From: Collinsella sp. TF08-11AT
GTDB lineage: Bacteria; Actinomycetota; Coriobacteriia; Coriobacteriales; Coriobacteriaceae
Reading direction: 5' to 3'
Length of the DNA: 64,000 bases
Assembly: GCF_003437035.1 (NCBI RefSeq)
Contig: NZ_QSRL01000001.1
Coordinates: forward strand, 372,001 to 436,000
Shown here piece after piece: positions 44,880 to 54,868 of the stretch (its first letter is position 1; every line of letters starts with the position of its first letter). The notes under the pieces were generated by a model, which saw nothing but the letters and a program-made list of their open reading frames with translations, did no database searches and had not been told where the DNA came from. A program made the translations under genes and the position numbers.

Positions 44880-45575
44880 CTAGAGCTCCGCTCCGCCCAA
44901 GCGGTGCGCGATGCTATCGCAGGCCAAGGCGCCCACGACGGTCTTGGCGTCTTCGATCTTGCCGTCGAGCACGGCGTCGATCAGCTCGTGCAGCGGCACC
45001 AGGTCCACGTTGACAAACTCGTCATCGTCGGGGTTGGGCGCGTCGAACTCGAGCTTGGTGGCCAGGTAGATATGAATGATCTCATCGCAGAAGCCGCAGG
45101 ACGTGACAATCGACGTCAAAAAGCGAATACGACCAGCCCTAAAGCCCGTCTCCTCATGCAGTTCGCGCTTGGCGCAATCGAGCGGGTCCTCGCCTGGATC
45201 GAGCTTGCCGGCGGGAATCTCGACCGTCACGCGGTCGATAGCGGTGCGGTACTGACGCACCAGTACGATCTTGCCGCTCTCGGTCAGCGCCACAACGGCC
45301 GCAGCACCCGGATGGCGAACGATATCACGGGCGCTGCGGCGACCGTTGGGCAGCTCAACCTCAAGACGGTGGACGTCGAGGATCTTGCCCTTCCAGGCGC
45401 ACTCCTCCGAAAGAATCTTCTCGTGCAGCTCGGCATCGTGTGGGTCGTCGTCGCCCAGCACCAGCGCCGGCTCGTCAGCGACCTCGCCACCAGGCTCGCC
45501 CTCGGCGTGCCCATACATGCGGCTGTCCTCTTCGACGATCTGCGCGTCCACGAGCTCTTCGTTCTTCTCGTCCAT
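44880..45575 (-). CDS. Nudix hydrolase, ADP-ribose pyrophosphatase type
   Basis: 231 residues from ATG 45575. The Nudix box GKLDPGEDPLDCAKRELHEETG (~122-143) has all key residues (GX5EX7REUXEEXG). The preceding VVALTESGKIVLVRQYRTAIDRVTVEIPAG matches ADP-ribose pyrophosphatases. An acidic ~50-residue N-terminal extension is extra. Located 21 bp after purD; likely housecleaning of ADP-ribose, inferred from family. Confidence 0.88.
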   Translation of the reverse strand: MDEKNEELVDAQIVEEDSRMYGHAEGEPGGEVADEPALVLGDDDPHDAELHEKILSEECAWKGKILDVHRLEVELPNGRRSARDIVRHPGAAAVVALTESGKIVLVRQYRTAIDRVTVEIPAGKLDPGEDPLDCAKRELHEETGFRAGRIRFLTSIVTSCGFCDEIIHIYLATKLEFDAPNPDDDEFVNVDLVPLHELIDAVLDGKIEDAKTVVGALACDSIAHRLGGAEL

Positions 45576-45596
45576 CCGTCTCATTCCTCTCGGATT

Positions 45597-46901
45597 TTAG
45601 GCATCCCAGGCGTCGCGGCCGCGCAGCGCGCGCAGGCCGATGTCGTGACGCAGGGTCTTGCCCTCAAAATCAATCTTCTCGCAGGCATCGTAAGCAAGGT
45701 TGCGAGCGTTCTCGAACGTGTCGCCCAGAGCGGTCACGGCAAGCACGCGGCCACCATTGGTCACGAGCTGGCCGTCCACCATGGCAGTGCCCGCGTGGTA
45801 CACGGTCACGTTCTCCATGGCCTCGGCGTCGGCGATACCGGTGATGACCTTGCCCTTCTCGTAGCTGCCGGGATAGCCCGCGCTCGTCAGGACAACGGCC
45901 ACAGCCCACTCGTCACGCCAGTCGAGCTCAATCTGATCGAGCTCGCAGTTGGCGCAGGCCAGCATGACCTCAACCAGGTCGTTCTTAAGGCGCGGCAGCA
46001 CGACCTGCGTCTCGGGGTCGCCAAAGCGGGCATTGAACTCCAGCACCTTGGGGCCGGCAGGCGTGAGCATAAAGCCGCCATACAGGCAGCCGCGGTAGTC
46101 AATGCCCTCGGCAGCAAGCTCGGCAACGGTCTGCTCCATGACCTTCACCATGGTGGCGTGCTCCTCGTCGGTCACGATGGGCACCGGGCTGTAGACGCCC
46201 ATGCCGCCGGTGTTGGGGCCCTTGTCGCCCTCGAGGGCGCGCTTGTGGTCCTGCGAGGTGGCCATGGGGCGCACGGTCTTGCCGTCGGTAAAGGCGAGCA
46301 GCGAGCACTCGGGACCAACGAGCATCTCCTCGATAACCACGGTGTTGCCGGCATCGCCAAAGGTGCCGCCAAAGCACTCGCGCACGGCCTCTTCGGCCTG
46401 CTCGAGCTCAGTCGCCACGATAACGCCCTTGCCTGCGGCCAGGCCGTCAGCCTTCACGACCAGCGGGGCACCCTGCTCACGCACATAGGCGAGAGCCGAA
46501 GCCTCGTCAGTAAACGAGCCATAGGCGGCCGTCGGAATGCCGGCACGCTCCATGAGCTGCTTGGAGAATAGCTTGGAGCCCTCCATCTGGGCACCCTCGG
46601 CACCCGGACCAAAGCAGGGAATACCCGCCGCGCGCACGGCGTCGGCCACGCCCGCCACGAGCGGAGCCTCGGGGCCAATCACCACGAGTCCGCATCCATG
46701 GCTCTGGGCAAACGCCGCCACGGCCGCAGGATCGCAATCGTCGAGAACCACGTTCTCGCCGCAGCTCGCGGTGCCGCCGTTACCCGGCGCAATGTAGAGC
46801 TTGCCGGCGCGCGGTGATGCTGCGAGCTTAGCTGCCAAAGCGTGCTCGCGGCCGCCGCTGCCCAACAACAGGATGTCGATGGTTTGAGTGTCCGCCTTCA
46901 A
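45597..46901 (-). CDS. purD: Phosphoribosylamine-glycine ligase (GAR synthetase)
   Basis: Step 2 of purine synthesis: joins glycine to phosphoribosylamine with ATP. 434 residues from TTG 46901, which follows AGGAGG with a five-base gap; the longer frame upstream lacks a start signal. ILLLGSGGREHALAAKL is the N-terminal motif, and the ATP-grasp core has PLVVKADGLAAGKGVIVA (~125), TGGMGVYSP and LEFNARFGDPETQVVLPRL (~280). The hairpin at 46959-47000 separates it from purA. Confidence 0.96.
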   Translation of the reverse strand: MKADTQTIDILLLGSGGREHALAAKLAASPRAGKLYIAPGNGGTASCGENVVLDDCDPAAVAAFAQSHGCGLVVIGPEAPLVAGVADAVRAAGIPCFGPGAEGAQMEGSKLFSKQLMERAGIPTAAYGSFTDEASALAYVREQGAPLVVKADGLAAGKGVIVATELEQAEEAVRECFGGTFGDAGNTVVIEEMLVGPECSLLAFTDGKTVRPMATSQDHKRALEGDKGPNTGGMGVYSPVPIVTDEEHATMVKVMEQTVAELAAEGIDYRGCLYGGFMLTPAGPKVLEFNARFGDPETQVVLPRLKNDLVEVMLACANCELDQIELDWRDEWAVAVVLTSAGYPGSYEKGKVITGIADAEAMENVTVYHAGTAMVDGQLVTNGGRVLAVTALGDTFENARNLAYDACEKIDFEGKTLRHDIGLRALRGRDAWDA

Positions 46902-46958
46902 GGGTGCCTCCTCTATGGATGAACGGCCCGCCAACCATGCGGACCCATTACAAAGCAA

Positions 46959-47000
46959 ATATACCCCTCGGCCGCCCGCTTGGGCTGCAAAGGGGTATAT
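46959..47000 (-). terminator. Hairpin between purA and purD
   Basis: ATATACCCCT/AGGGGTATAT stem with a ~22-nt loop, 23 bp past the purA stop. The T-run is poor, so it may only attenuate transcription into purD. Confidence 0.55.
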
Positions 47001-47022
47001 CGCAATAACCGAATAGTACCGA

Positions 47023-48318
<1,296 letters not shown>

Positions 48319-48402
48319 TTACATTCATGGACTGTCTACGTGCCACGCCGGCACGCAGAAGCACAAAACATTCCCAGTATACCCGTGCAACGGGCGCCTG
48401 TC

Positions 48403-49794
48403 CTACTCCTCGGTATGCGCCCCATCAAGCTCATAGAACTTGGTGGATGCCGGCAGGAACATCAGGTCGACGTCACCGATCGGGCCCGAACGGTTCTTGG
48501 CCACGACGATACGCGTAACGCCCTCGTCGGGTCGATCGTCACGCGAGGCCTCGGCCTCGTCGGCGGATCGGTCCAAGAACATAACGATATCGGCGTCCTG
48601 CTCGATGGAGCCCGATTCACGCAGGTCGGACAGCTGCGGGCGCTTGCCGGTACGGGATTCAACCTGACGCGACAGCTGCGACAGCGCGATCAGCGGAATC
48701 TTGAGCTCCTTGGCCATAATCTTCAGACCTCGCGACATCTCGGAGACCTCGACGGTGCGGCTCTCGGAACGACGTCCCGGCGGAGGACTCACCAGCTGCA
48801 GGTAGTCCAGGATGATGATGGCCTTCTCCTTGTTGTGGAGCATGCGGCGGCTCTTGGCGCGGATCTCAGTCACTGTGGTGCCGGGCGTATCGTCAATCAA
48901 AATATCGAGCTTGGACAAGGTCTGCGTGGCCTCGTTGATATTGGCCCACTGCTCGGGGCTAATGCGGCCCATGCGGAAGTCGCTGATCGAGATCATCGCA
49001 TAGGCGCAAATCAGACGCTGGGCAATTTCCTTACCCGACATCTCCAGCGAGAAGAAGCCGACGGTATAACCGGCAGCGGCAGCGTTGAGCGCCAGATTCA
49101 GGGCGAACGACGTCTTACCCACAGCAGGGCGAGCGCCGATAATGATGAGCTGACCCTCGCGGAAACCCATGAGCATGCGGTCGAGCGACGGGAAGCCCGT
49201 GGGCACGCCCGCAGCCTGGCCACCGGCCTGGCACACTTCCTCGGCCTCGTTATAGGCCTCGACCATAAACTCGGTCAACGTCTTGTAGCTCGACTTGACC
49301 TCGCGTGCCGTGACCTTGAGCAGCTTGCTCTCGGCCAGCTCCACGACCTCCTTGGTGTCGGTAGGGGCGTTATAGGCCAGCGCGTTGATCTCGTTGGTGG
49401 CACCGATCAGCTCGCGCAGCATCGAGTCGCGACGGACGATGGCGGCATGGTGCTGCCAGTTCACGAGCGACAGGGTCTGACCCATCAGCTCCAAAATGTA
49501 GGCCTCGCCGCCCACGGCATCGAGCTTGTTGATGCTGCGCAGGTAATCGATCAGCGAGATAGAGTCGATGGGAATGCGGCTGTTGTACATATCGACCATC
49601 GCGGTGTAGATGGTCTTATGAATAGGCCGGTAGAAGTCATCGGGCTGCAGCTCGACCTGGGCCTCTTCGACCACCTCGGGCGATAGCAGCATAGCGGCCA
49701 GTACATTGGCCTCTGCATCTTGGTTTTGGGGAAGACCCAACTTGGAGCCGCGGTCCTCAACCGTCAGCCCGGTCTCCCTATCGTCATATGCCAT
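48403..49794 (-). CDS. dnaB: Replicative DNA helicase
   Basis: 463 residues. Hexameric helicase at the replication fork. The N-terminal domain begins GLPQNQDAEANVLAAMLLSPE. The RecA-like domain has PTGFPSLDRMLMGFREGQLIIIGARPAVGKTSF (Walker A), VGFFSLEMSGKEIAQRL, the Walker B IIILDYLQLVSPP and SRQVESRTGKRPQLSDLRESGSIEQDAD. No intein is present. Of three in-frame ATGs, 49794 is favoured by GAGGA six bases upstream. The rpsF-ssb-rpsR-rplI operon lies upstream, as is common. Confidence 0.96.
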   Translation of the reverse strand: MAYDDRETGLTVEDRGSKLGLPQNQDAEANVLAAMLLSPEVVEEAQVELQPDDFYRPIHKTIYTAMVDMYNSRIPIDSISLIDYLRSINKLDAVGGEAYILELMGQTLSLVNWQHHAAIVRRDSMLRELIGATNEINALAYNAPTDTKEVVELAESKLLKVTAREVKSSYKTLTEFMVEAYNEAEEVCQAGGQAAGVPTGFPSLDRMLMGFREGQLIIIGARPAVGKTSFALNLALNAAAAGYTVGFFSLEMSGKEIAQRLICAYAMISISDFRMGRISPEQWANINEATQTLSKLDILIDDTPGTTVTEIRAKSRRMLHNKEKAIIILDYLQLVSPPPGRRSESRTVEVSEMSRGLKIMAKELKIPLIALSQLSRQVESRTGKRPQLSDLRESGSIEQDADIVMFLDRSADEAEASRDDRPDEGVTRIVVAKNRSGPIGDVDLMFLPASTKFYELDGAHTEE

Positions 49795-49956
49795 GAGCAT
49801 CCTCATTCATATCGCTTGCGAGCATCCATAGTATCAGCCACGGTCCCAAAACGCGCCGCGCGCCGCCAATCATCACCGAACCAAACGGATGAACGGTCCT
49901 GTATATAGGACTTCGACGCAACGTTCACCATGACACTCACTCAGCGCAAAAAACAA

Positions 49957-49986
49957 AAGGGCGCCCTGGTTTCCCAGAGCGCCCTT
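49957..49986 (-). terminator. Terminator of the rpsF-ssb-rpsR-rplI operon
   Basis: AAGGGCGCCCTGG and CCAGAGCGCCCTT pair. On the minus strand it is followed by TTTGTTTTTTG. Confidence 0.85.
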
Positions 49987-50018
49987 CTTAGAACAAGATT
50001 GTTGTGTTGCAGCAAATG

Positions 50019-50558
50019 CTACTCGGCAGCAGCCTCAGTCTCGACCTCGGCGGTCTCGGCCTCGGCGACCTCAGCGGCCTCCTCGACCTCAGCCTCGGCA
50101 GCGAGCTCCTCGGCGGTAACGCCGACGAGAACGACAACCTCGGCCTTGATCTCGCGGTACAGCGAGATGGCAACGGTGTGGGCACCGGCAACCTTGATGG
50201 GCTTACCGAGCTCGACGCGCTTGCGGTCGATGTCCATACCGAGCTGAGCCTTGATGGCGTCAGCGATCATAGCGGCGGTAACGGAGCCAAAGAGGATGCC
50301 CTCGTCGCCGACCTTGACGTCAACGGTGACCGTCTTGCCCTCGAAGGCAGCCTTGGTCTCGTTGGCGGTAGCCAGACGGACGGCCTCGCGCTTGGCGATG
50401 TTGTTGCGACGCTCGTCAAGCTGCTTGAGATTGCCCTTGGTGGCGGCAACAGCGAGCTTCTTGGGGAACAGGAAGTTCTCAGCGTAACCCTGAGCGACCT
50501 CTACGACGTCACCCTCGCCGCCCTTGCCCTTGATCTCATCGAGAAGAATAACCTTCAT
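50019..50558 (-). CDS. rplI: 50S ribosomal protein L9
   Basis: 179 residues. MKVILLDEIKGKGGEGDVVEVAQGYAENFLFPKKLA is the N-terminal rRNA-binding domain signature. The C-terminal domain runs to ~150, then a ~30-residue acidic Ala/Glu tail (AEELAAEAEVEEAAEVAEAE...) extends past the usual ~148-residue length. Last gene of its operon. Confidence 0.97.
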   Translation of the reverse strand: MKVILLDEIKGKGGEGDVVEVAQGYAENFLFPKKLAVAATKGNLKQLDERRNNIAKREAVRLATANETKAAFEGKTVTVDVKVGDEGILFGSVTAAMIADAIKAQLGMDIDRKRVELGKPIKVAGAHTVAISLYREIKAEVVVLVGVTAEELAAEAEVEEAAEVAEAETAEVETEAAAE

Positions 50559-50573
50559 GATGCGTCTCCCTTC

Positions 50574-50840
50574 TTAGCCGCGGTCGCGGTTGCCACGAGA
50601 GGAAACCACGGGGACGGTGTACGGCAGGAGAGCCATCTCGCGGGCGCGCTTGATGGCGTTGGCGATGTCATGCTGATGCTGCGTGCAAGCGCCAGTGACG
50701 CGACGGGGCTTAATCTTGCCACGGTCGGTCATGTACTTACGGAGAAGCTGAGTGTCCTTATAGTCGATGAACTCAGTGTTCTCCTTGCAGAACTGGCAGT
50801 ACTTACGACGCGGCTGACGTGCAGAAAAATCATTAGCCAT
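50574..50840 (-). CDS. rpsR: 30S ribosomal protein S18
   Basis: 88 residues from ATG 50840, preceded by [24 protein letters not shown] and [39 protein letters not shown] are diagnostic. The CxxC and a further Cys suggest the zinc-binding form. Between ssb and rplI. Confidence 0.97.
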   Translation of the reverse strand: MANDFSARQPRRKYCQFCKENTEFIDYKDTQLLRKYMTDRGKIKPRRVTGACTQHQHDIANAIKRAREMALLPYTVPVVSSRGNRDRG

Positions 50841-50912
50841 GTCAAAATACCTTTCGTTTGGCAACTTCGGCGAACCGAAGCCGCCTCTCACTCAAAAATA
50901 GGTGAACAACCC

Positions 50913-51365
50913 TTAGAACGGGATGTCCTCATCGTAGACGTCGACCGCGGGCGGCGTAGCCACCGGTGCGGCAGGACGTGCTGCGGGCGCGGGAGCTGCG
51001 GGGGCGTAACCGCCCTGGTCGTAGCCACCCTGGCCACCACGGGAGCTCATAAACTCGATCTCATCGACGATGACCTCAAGCTTGCTCCGGCGCTGGCCGT
51101 CGCGCTCCCAAGAGCTGTAGCGCAGCTTGCCCTCGATCGCGACCTTGTTTCCCTTTGCCAGGAAACGGCTCACGGCCTCGGCGCGGGTGCCGAACATGGT
51201 GCAGTCGACAAAGTTGGGATAGTCCTCCCACTCGCCAGTCTGCGCGTTGCGGCGACGATCGTTCACGGCGACGCCAAAGGACAGAACCTGGGTTCCGCCG
51301 GCGGTGGCGCGCAGCTCGGGATCGCGGGTGAGGTTACCGGTGATGTTCACTCGATTGATGCTCAT
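50913..51365 (-). CDS. ssb: Single-stranded DNA-binding protein
   Basis: 150 residues. OB fold with MSINRVNITGNLTRDPELRATAGG, VNDRRRNAQTGEWEDYPNFVDCTMFGTRAEAVSRFLAKGNKVAIEGKLRYSSWE. A Gly/Ala/Pro-rich linker leads to the acidic tip VYDEDIPF that recruits replication and repair partners. In the rpsF operon. Confidence 0.97.
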   Translation of the reverse strand: MSINRVNITGNLTRDPELRATAGGTQVLSFGVAVNDRRRNAQTGEWEDYPNFVDCTMFGTRAEAVSRFLAKGNKVAIEGKLRYSSWERDGQRRSKLEVIVDEIEFMSSRGGQGGYDQGGYAPAAPAPAARPAAPVATPPAVDVYDEDIPF

Positions 51366-51413
51366 AACTCACTACTTCCTCTTGGGGCACAAGCCCAGTC
51401 CAAAACGACAGTC

Positions 51414-51707
51414 TTACTCCTGGTCGTCGCGACGGACGATCATGTGGCGGACCACAGCGTCGGTGATGCGCAGGACGCGATCAAGCTCGGCGATCTGGGT
51501 AGGATCTGCGTGGAAGTTGATGAGGGTGTAGTCACCATCGGTGAGGTCGTTGATCTCGTAGGCGAGCTTGCGCTTGCCCCACTCGTCAACGGAGTCGACC
51601 TTGCCAGCGCCCTCAGCGATCGTGGTATCGATACGCTTCATAACAGCGAGACGAGTCTCGGGGTCGAGCGACGGGTCAACAAAGAACAGCAGTTCATAAG
51701 CCTTCAT
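51414..51707 (-). CDS. rpsF: 30S ribosomal protein S6
   Basis: 97 residues from ATG 51707, which follows GAGGAGGTGAC. MKAYELLFFVDPSLDPETR, VDEWGKRKLAYEINDLTDGDYTLINF and ITDAVVRHMIVRRDD are typical. First gene of rpsF-ssb-rpsR-rplI; it may bind its own leader together with S18. Confidence 0.97.
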   Translation of the reverse strand: MKAYELLFFVDPSLDPETRLAVMKRIDTTIAEGAGKVDSVDEWGKRKLAYEINDLTDGDYTLINFHADPTQIAELDRVLRITDAVVRHMIVRRDDQE

Positions 51708-51733
51708 ATTGTCACCTCCTCTGGGCAAATGTG

Positions 51734-51762
51734 GCTTCAGGTCGTGAAGGTGCGCCTGAAGC
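51734..51762 (-). promoter_or_regulatory. Hairpin in the rpsF leader
   Basis: GCTTCAGG/CCTGAAGC stem with a 13-nt loop, ~27 bp upstream of the rpsF start. S6:S18-binding leaders occur at this position in many bacteria; I did not verify the required loop sequence, so this is tentative. Confidence 0.3.
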
Positions 51763-51799
51763 AGGAAAAGACTTGGTAATAATATCTTTCAACCTCCTA

Positions 51800-52168
51800 G
51801 GCTGCAAGAATATGCAGCTACAACCTCATGACCTCCACATATGTCCATGCTCACACGGCACTTCATGCGCATTCCAACCAAATGCTGACCAAATGCTTGA
51901 CGGATCTGTGTTCAAGATACGGTGCCGTGGGGACAAGTTGAGCCAAGCCGCAGGTCAGCGGGCACAAGGCTGTGGTCGCAAAATGCATACCAGTGGCCCA
52001 CAGCACCACCCAAAGATTTTTAAATTCATTGCCAAGTCGCTTATGAATACCCTTTTTTGAACAATTGAGTTGATCAACCACGCTGGTCGGAAGCCGTTTT
52101 TTGGGACCTCAAGCCCCACTGCAGCGCCAAGCACGGCCAAGCGTTTTAAAAAATGCCAACTTTTCTGT
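51800..52168. other. Intergenic stretch with no recognised feature
   Basis: About 370 bp between the rpsF leader and the tRNA promoter. Short frames on both strands have no recognisable protein pattern or ribosome binding site. The rpsF promoter should lie at the left end. I see nothing else. Confidence 0.5.
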
Positions 52169-52196
52169 TTGCACTTTGCGATTCCTCGTGTATACT
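52169..52196 (+). promoter_or_regulatory. Promoter of the tRNA-Ser genes
   Basis: TTGCAC and TATACT separated by 16 bp, 17 bp before the first tRNA-Ser. Confidence 0.65.
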
Positions 52197-52212
52197 GACT
52201 TTCGCATTTAAC

Positions 52213-52303
52213 GGAGAGTTGTCCGAGTGGCCGAAGGAGCACGATTGGAAATCGTGTAGGCGTCAAAAGCGTCTCCAGGGTTCAAATCCCTGACTCTCCG
52301 CCA
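52213..52303 (+). tRNA. tRNA-Ser (anticodon GGA)
   Basis: Acceptor stem GGAGAGT/ACTCTCC with G discriminator and encoded CCA. Anticodon arm CACGA-TTGGAAA-TCGTG gives anticodon GGA. The long variable arm typical of serine tRNAs is present, and the T arm has GGTTCAAATCC. Confidence 0.97.
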
Positions 52304-52351
52304 GTTAATTCCAAAGCAGGCCTTCGAGCCTGCTTTGTTTTTACCCCACGC

Positions 52352-52442
52352 GGAGGGGTGGCAGAGTGGTTGAATGCGGCGGTCTCGAAAACCGTTTGGC
52401 CTGTATAAGGTCACGAGGGTTCGAATCCCTCCTCCTCCGCCA
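52352..52442 (+). tRNA. tRNA-Ser (anticodon CGA)
   Basis: Acceptor GGAGGGG pairs with CTCCTCC including one G-T, discriminator G and CCA. Anticodon loop CTCGAAA gives CGA. Long variable arm. Its last 25 bases before the final A recur inverted at 52507-52531. Confidence 0.97.
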
Positions 52443-52454
52443 TTTTGGTTGAGA

Positions 52455-52480
52455 AAGCTCCCGAAAACGGGGGCTTTTTT
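52455..52480 (+). terminator. Terminator of the tRNA-Ser genes
   Basis: AAGCTCCC-GAAAAC-GGGGGCTT followed by a run of T. Confidence 0.9.
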
Positions 52481-52506
52481 GTTTAGAGTCCCTTACAAGC
52501 AAATAC

Positions 52507-52650
52507 GGCGGAGGAGGAGGGATTCGAACCCGTCAGGACGCGGAGCGTAAAGAAAACGCGCCAGTGGCACGTTTTTAGCGCAGCGCGGTCGGCGCAAGCC
52601 GACCGAATAAATTTTGAGCTCCGCTCAAAATTTGGACATCCCTCCTCTTC
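52507..52650. repeat. Nested palindromes containing an inverted tRNA-Ser 3' end
   Basis: 52507-52531 is the exact reverse complement of tRNA-Ser(CGA) bases 52417-52441. GAGGAGGAGGGAT (52510-52522) is mirrored, one mismatch, by ATCCCTCCTCTTC (52638-52650). Inside are two perfect hairpins: GGTCGGC-GCAA-GCCGACC (52587-52604) and AAATTTTGAGC/GCTCAAAATTT (52609-52633). It marks the left edge of an accessory island. Confidence 0.7.
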
Positions 52651-52691
52651 AACCCACACCCCCATCACGTTCAATCCCAACCCAACATCCC

Positions 52692-52756
52692 AAACATGTA
52701 CATCACCCTCCAAAGATGTCAAAAAATGTCGTTTTTGGAGGGTGGTGTACACGTTT
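52692..52756 (+). repeat. 65-bp palindrome, left end of the nuclease unit
   Basis: AAACATGTACATCACCCTCC... pairs over 23 bp (two mismatches) with 52734-52756; the loop contains GATGTCAAAAAATGTCG. It matches the reverse complement of 53893-53957 at most positions. Confidence 0.75.
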
Positions 52757-52861
52757 GTATATGACACACGCCGTGCATGAGTCGGCTTACTCGCATTCGG
52801 TATATTTCCCCACCTCAACGGACATAAGAGTTGGGTATCGACTCAGAGCGAGAGGTCCCCA

Positions 52862-53869
52862 ATGGATACCCCTGTTCTCATTTCGCATAAAACTGCATGG
52901 CTCGTCCATCACGCGCCGCAAGGCCGGGTTCAAGCGGTCGCGCAACACGACTACCAGATAGGCGCAAGAGGTCTCTCCACCCAGCAACGCATCGCGCGCA
53001 TACGACAGGCCCTCACCGACTGCGGCATTCCGCCCGATATGTTCAAGACTATCGATATCTCCGTAGTGTTTGCTTTCGAGCGAATTCGCACCAACGGCGT
53101 CACTTGCCATGTTCTCGGCCAAAGCCTACCCTATGGCCATATTGACGAGCTTACGCCCGGCATCTTTATCACCGACGAAGCCTTCACCTTCGTGCTCGCC
53201 GCCGAGTGGATGGATAGAATCGAATACCTCGAGTATGGCTACGAAGTTTGCGGCGACTATCGCATGGGCCTTAATCCCTCTGACCCTTATACCGAGCAAC
53301 CAGCAACCACCTCCAAGGACGAAATTGTCGAACTGCTCGATCAACACCCTGGCAAACCCGGTGCCACACGCGCGCGACTCGCGCTCAGACATGTCTACGA
53401 CCACCCGGTCTCGCCTATGGAGGCTGCATCGGCAATCGCACTTTCACTTCCAACAAGCGAAGGCGGCGTTGGCATTCGAGGCATCGAGCTCAACCGACCG
53501 CTCGAGATCCCTCAACGTCTTTGGCATTGCACCAAAGCCCGAACACTCAAAATCGATGCCCTCATTACCTATAAGCGCAGAGAGCTCGGCATCGAATATA
53601 AGGGTGGCTTTCACGACGAGACTGGCCGTAAGGGAGCAGATGCGGAACGCGAAGCTGTGCTCGCCCAAATGGGTTATCGCATTGTCACACTCACCTCAGC
53701 GCAATTTGCCAGTCAACTCGCTTTTCACCGTGCCATGAACAATATCCGCGAAGCACTCGGTATGCCCCGCTGCACGGATGCCGAGTATCAGCGAAAGCAA
53801 AACGAACTGCGAAAGGCACTTATCCGCAACTGGAAGGGCACGAAGGACATAGAGACGCCCTCCGAGTAA
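52862..53869 (+). CDS. Nuclease-like accessory protein B (PD-(D/E)XK-type C terminus, inferred)
   Basis: 335 residues; role unknown. The N terminus begins LISHKTAW. The middle has AFTFVLAAEWMD and TRARLALRHVYDHPVSPMEAASAIALSLPTSEGGVGI, a pattern shared with many restriction-like accessory proteins. The C-terminal ~110 residues read LKIDALITYKRRELGIEYKGGFHD, then DAEREAVLAQMGYRIVTLTSAQF: the D...ExK plus downstream helix of a Vsr/DUF559-like nuclease. Asp and Glu-x-Lys are intact here, unlike in the paralog at 95-1222. AGAGGTCCCCA precedes the ATG. It is the only gene between two inverted 65-bp palindromes beside tRNA-Ser genes. Whether it is a defence gene or the engine of a mobile unit is unknown. 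Confidence 0.7.
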   Translation: MDTPVLISHKTAWLVHHAPQGRVQAVAQHDYQIGARGLSTQQRIARIRQALTDCGIPPDMFKTIDISVVFAFERIRTNGVTCHVLGQSLPYGHIDELTPGIFITDEAFTFVLAAEWMDRIEYLEYGYEVCGDYRMGLNPSDPYTEQPATTSKDEIVELLDQHPGKPGATRARLALRHVYDHPVSPMEAASAIALSLPTSEGGVGIRGIELNRPLEIPQRLWHCTKARTLKIDALITYKRRELGIEYKGGFHDETGRKGADAEREAVLAQMGYRIVTLTSAQFASQLAFHRAMNNIREALGMPRCTDAEYQRKQNELRKALIRNWKGTKDIETPSE

Positions 53870-53892
53870 CGTCGCCCGCTCGGCGCGCGCCA

Positions 53893-53957
53893 AAACATGT
53901 ACATCATCCGCCAAAAACGACATTTTTCGACATCTTTGGAGGCTGGTATACATGTTT
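53893..53957 (-). repeat. 65-bp palindrome, right end of the nuclease unit
   Basis: 23-bp imperfect arms (53893-53915 and 53935-53957) around AACGACATTTTTCGACATC. It is an inverted relative of 52692-52756, beginning 23 bp past the nuclease-like gene's stop. Confidence 0.75.
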
Positions 53958-54072
53958 GGAACCTATGACCGCACCCAACCCCTACCGTTTGCCGAGCAAT
54001 AGGGTCGCAATCGCCGCCAACCATGTACTATGTACGGGCATTGTCCAAACCTGCAACTCAAAGGATTCCATC

Positions 54073-54762
54073 TTGCCCGCTGTCGCCGCTATGACCGTTA
54101 CTTCACACGCTTCGGATGCCATGGTCGCTATCCCATTTTGGCTTGAGATGTTCGCTGTTGTCGCGGCATCAATCTCGGGCGTGTTGGTCGCGCGCGAGCA
54201 TAAGCTTGACCTGGTGGGCGCGGTCGCACTCGCCGTGGTCTGCGGCCTGGGCGGTGGTCTTTTGCGCGATATGACACTCCAGGTCGGCAACGTCTACATC
54301 CTCAACCAGCCAATGGCGCTGCCGCTTTCCATTGCCACGGCAGCCATCATCTATATTTTCCCGGCAATCGTCGACAAGCCCGAAAAACTCATTCCCCTGC
54401 TCGACATCATCTCGGTCGGCATCTACGCCGCCACTGGAGCAGACAAGGCGCTGGTCTACGGCTTTGCGCCGGCGGTGTGCATCATGATGGGCTTTTTCAC
54501 CGCGGTGGGCGGCGGCATGTTGCGCGATGGCTTTATGGGCGTGGTTCCGGGCATTTTCCAACGTACTAACTTTTATGCCATCGCCGCCATCGCCGGATCG
54601 ACAAGCTATGTGTGTCTCGTTATGAGCGGCATTATGAGCAATGTCGCCGCGCTGGTCGTATGCGTTGTCGTGACCATGGGTCTGCGCTGGCTCTCGCTGC
54701 GCTTTGACATCAAAAGCCCCACCGAAGAGGACATCGCGCGCTTTTTGCACCACAAAAAGTAG
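54073..54762 (+). CDS. TRIC/UPF0126-family membrane channel protein
   Basis: 229 residues from TTG 54073, chosen for AAAGGA seven bases upstream; ATG codons at 54091 or 54121 are alternatives. Two repeats of three helices each carry the family motif: GLGGGLLRDMTL and AVGGGMLRDGFMG. About seven hydrophobic segments in total. Prokaryotic TRIC homologues are cation channels in the cytoplasmic membrane; the physiological ion here is not known. Single gene just right of the accessory island. Confidence 0.85.
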   Translation: MPAVAAMTVTSHASDAMVAIPFWLEMFAVVAASISGVLVAREHKLDLVGAVALAVVCGLGGGLLRDMTLQVGNVYILNQPMALPLSIATAAIIYIFPAIVDKPEKLIPLLDIISVGIYAATGADKALVYGFAPAVCIMMGFFTAVGGGMLRDGFMGVVPGIFQRTNFYAIAAIAGSTSYVCLVMSGIMSNVAALVVCVVVTMGLRWLSLRFDIKSPTEEDIARFLHHKK

Positions 54763-54868
54763 ATTGCGCGGGCTCATCCTTCGAAATGCAACCGAGAGGT
54801 TCTTTTAGAGCGCCCACGCGTTGGGTACCCTGTTAGGTGCATATCGAGCATCTGACGAAGGATTCACT

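Noticed and set aside
52507..52531. Phage or island attachment site at tRNA-Ser.
   Set aside because: The copy of the tRNA end is inverted, not direct, and no integrase is present, so standard site-specific integration does not explain it.
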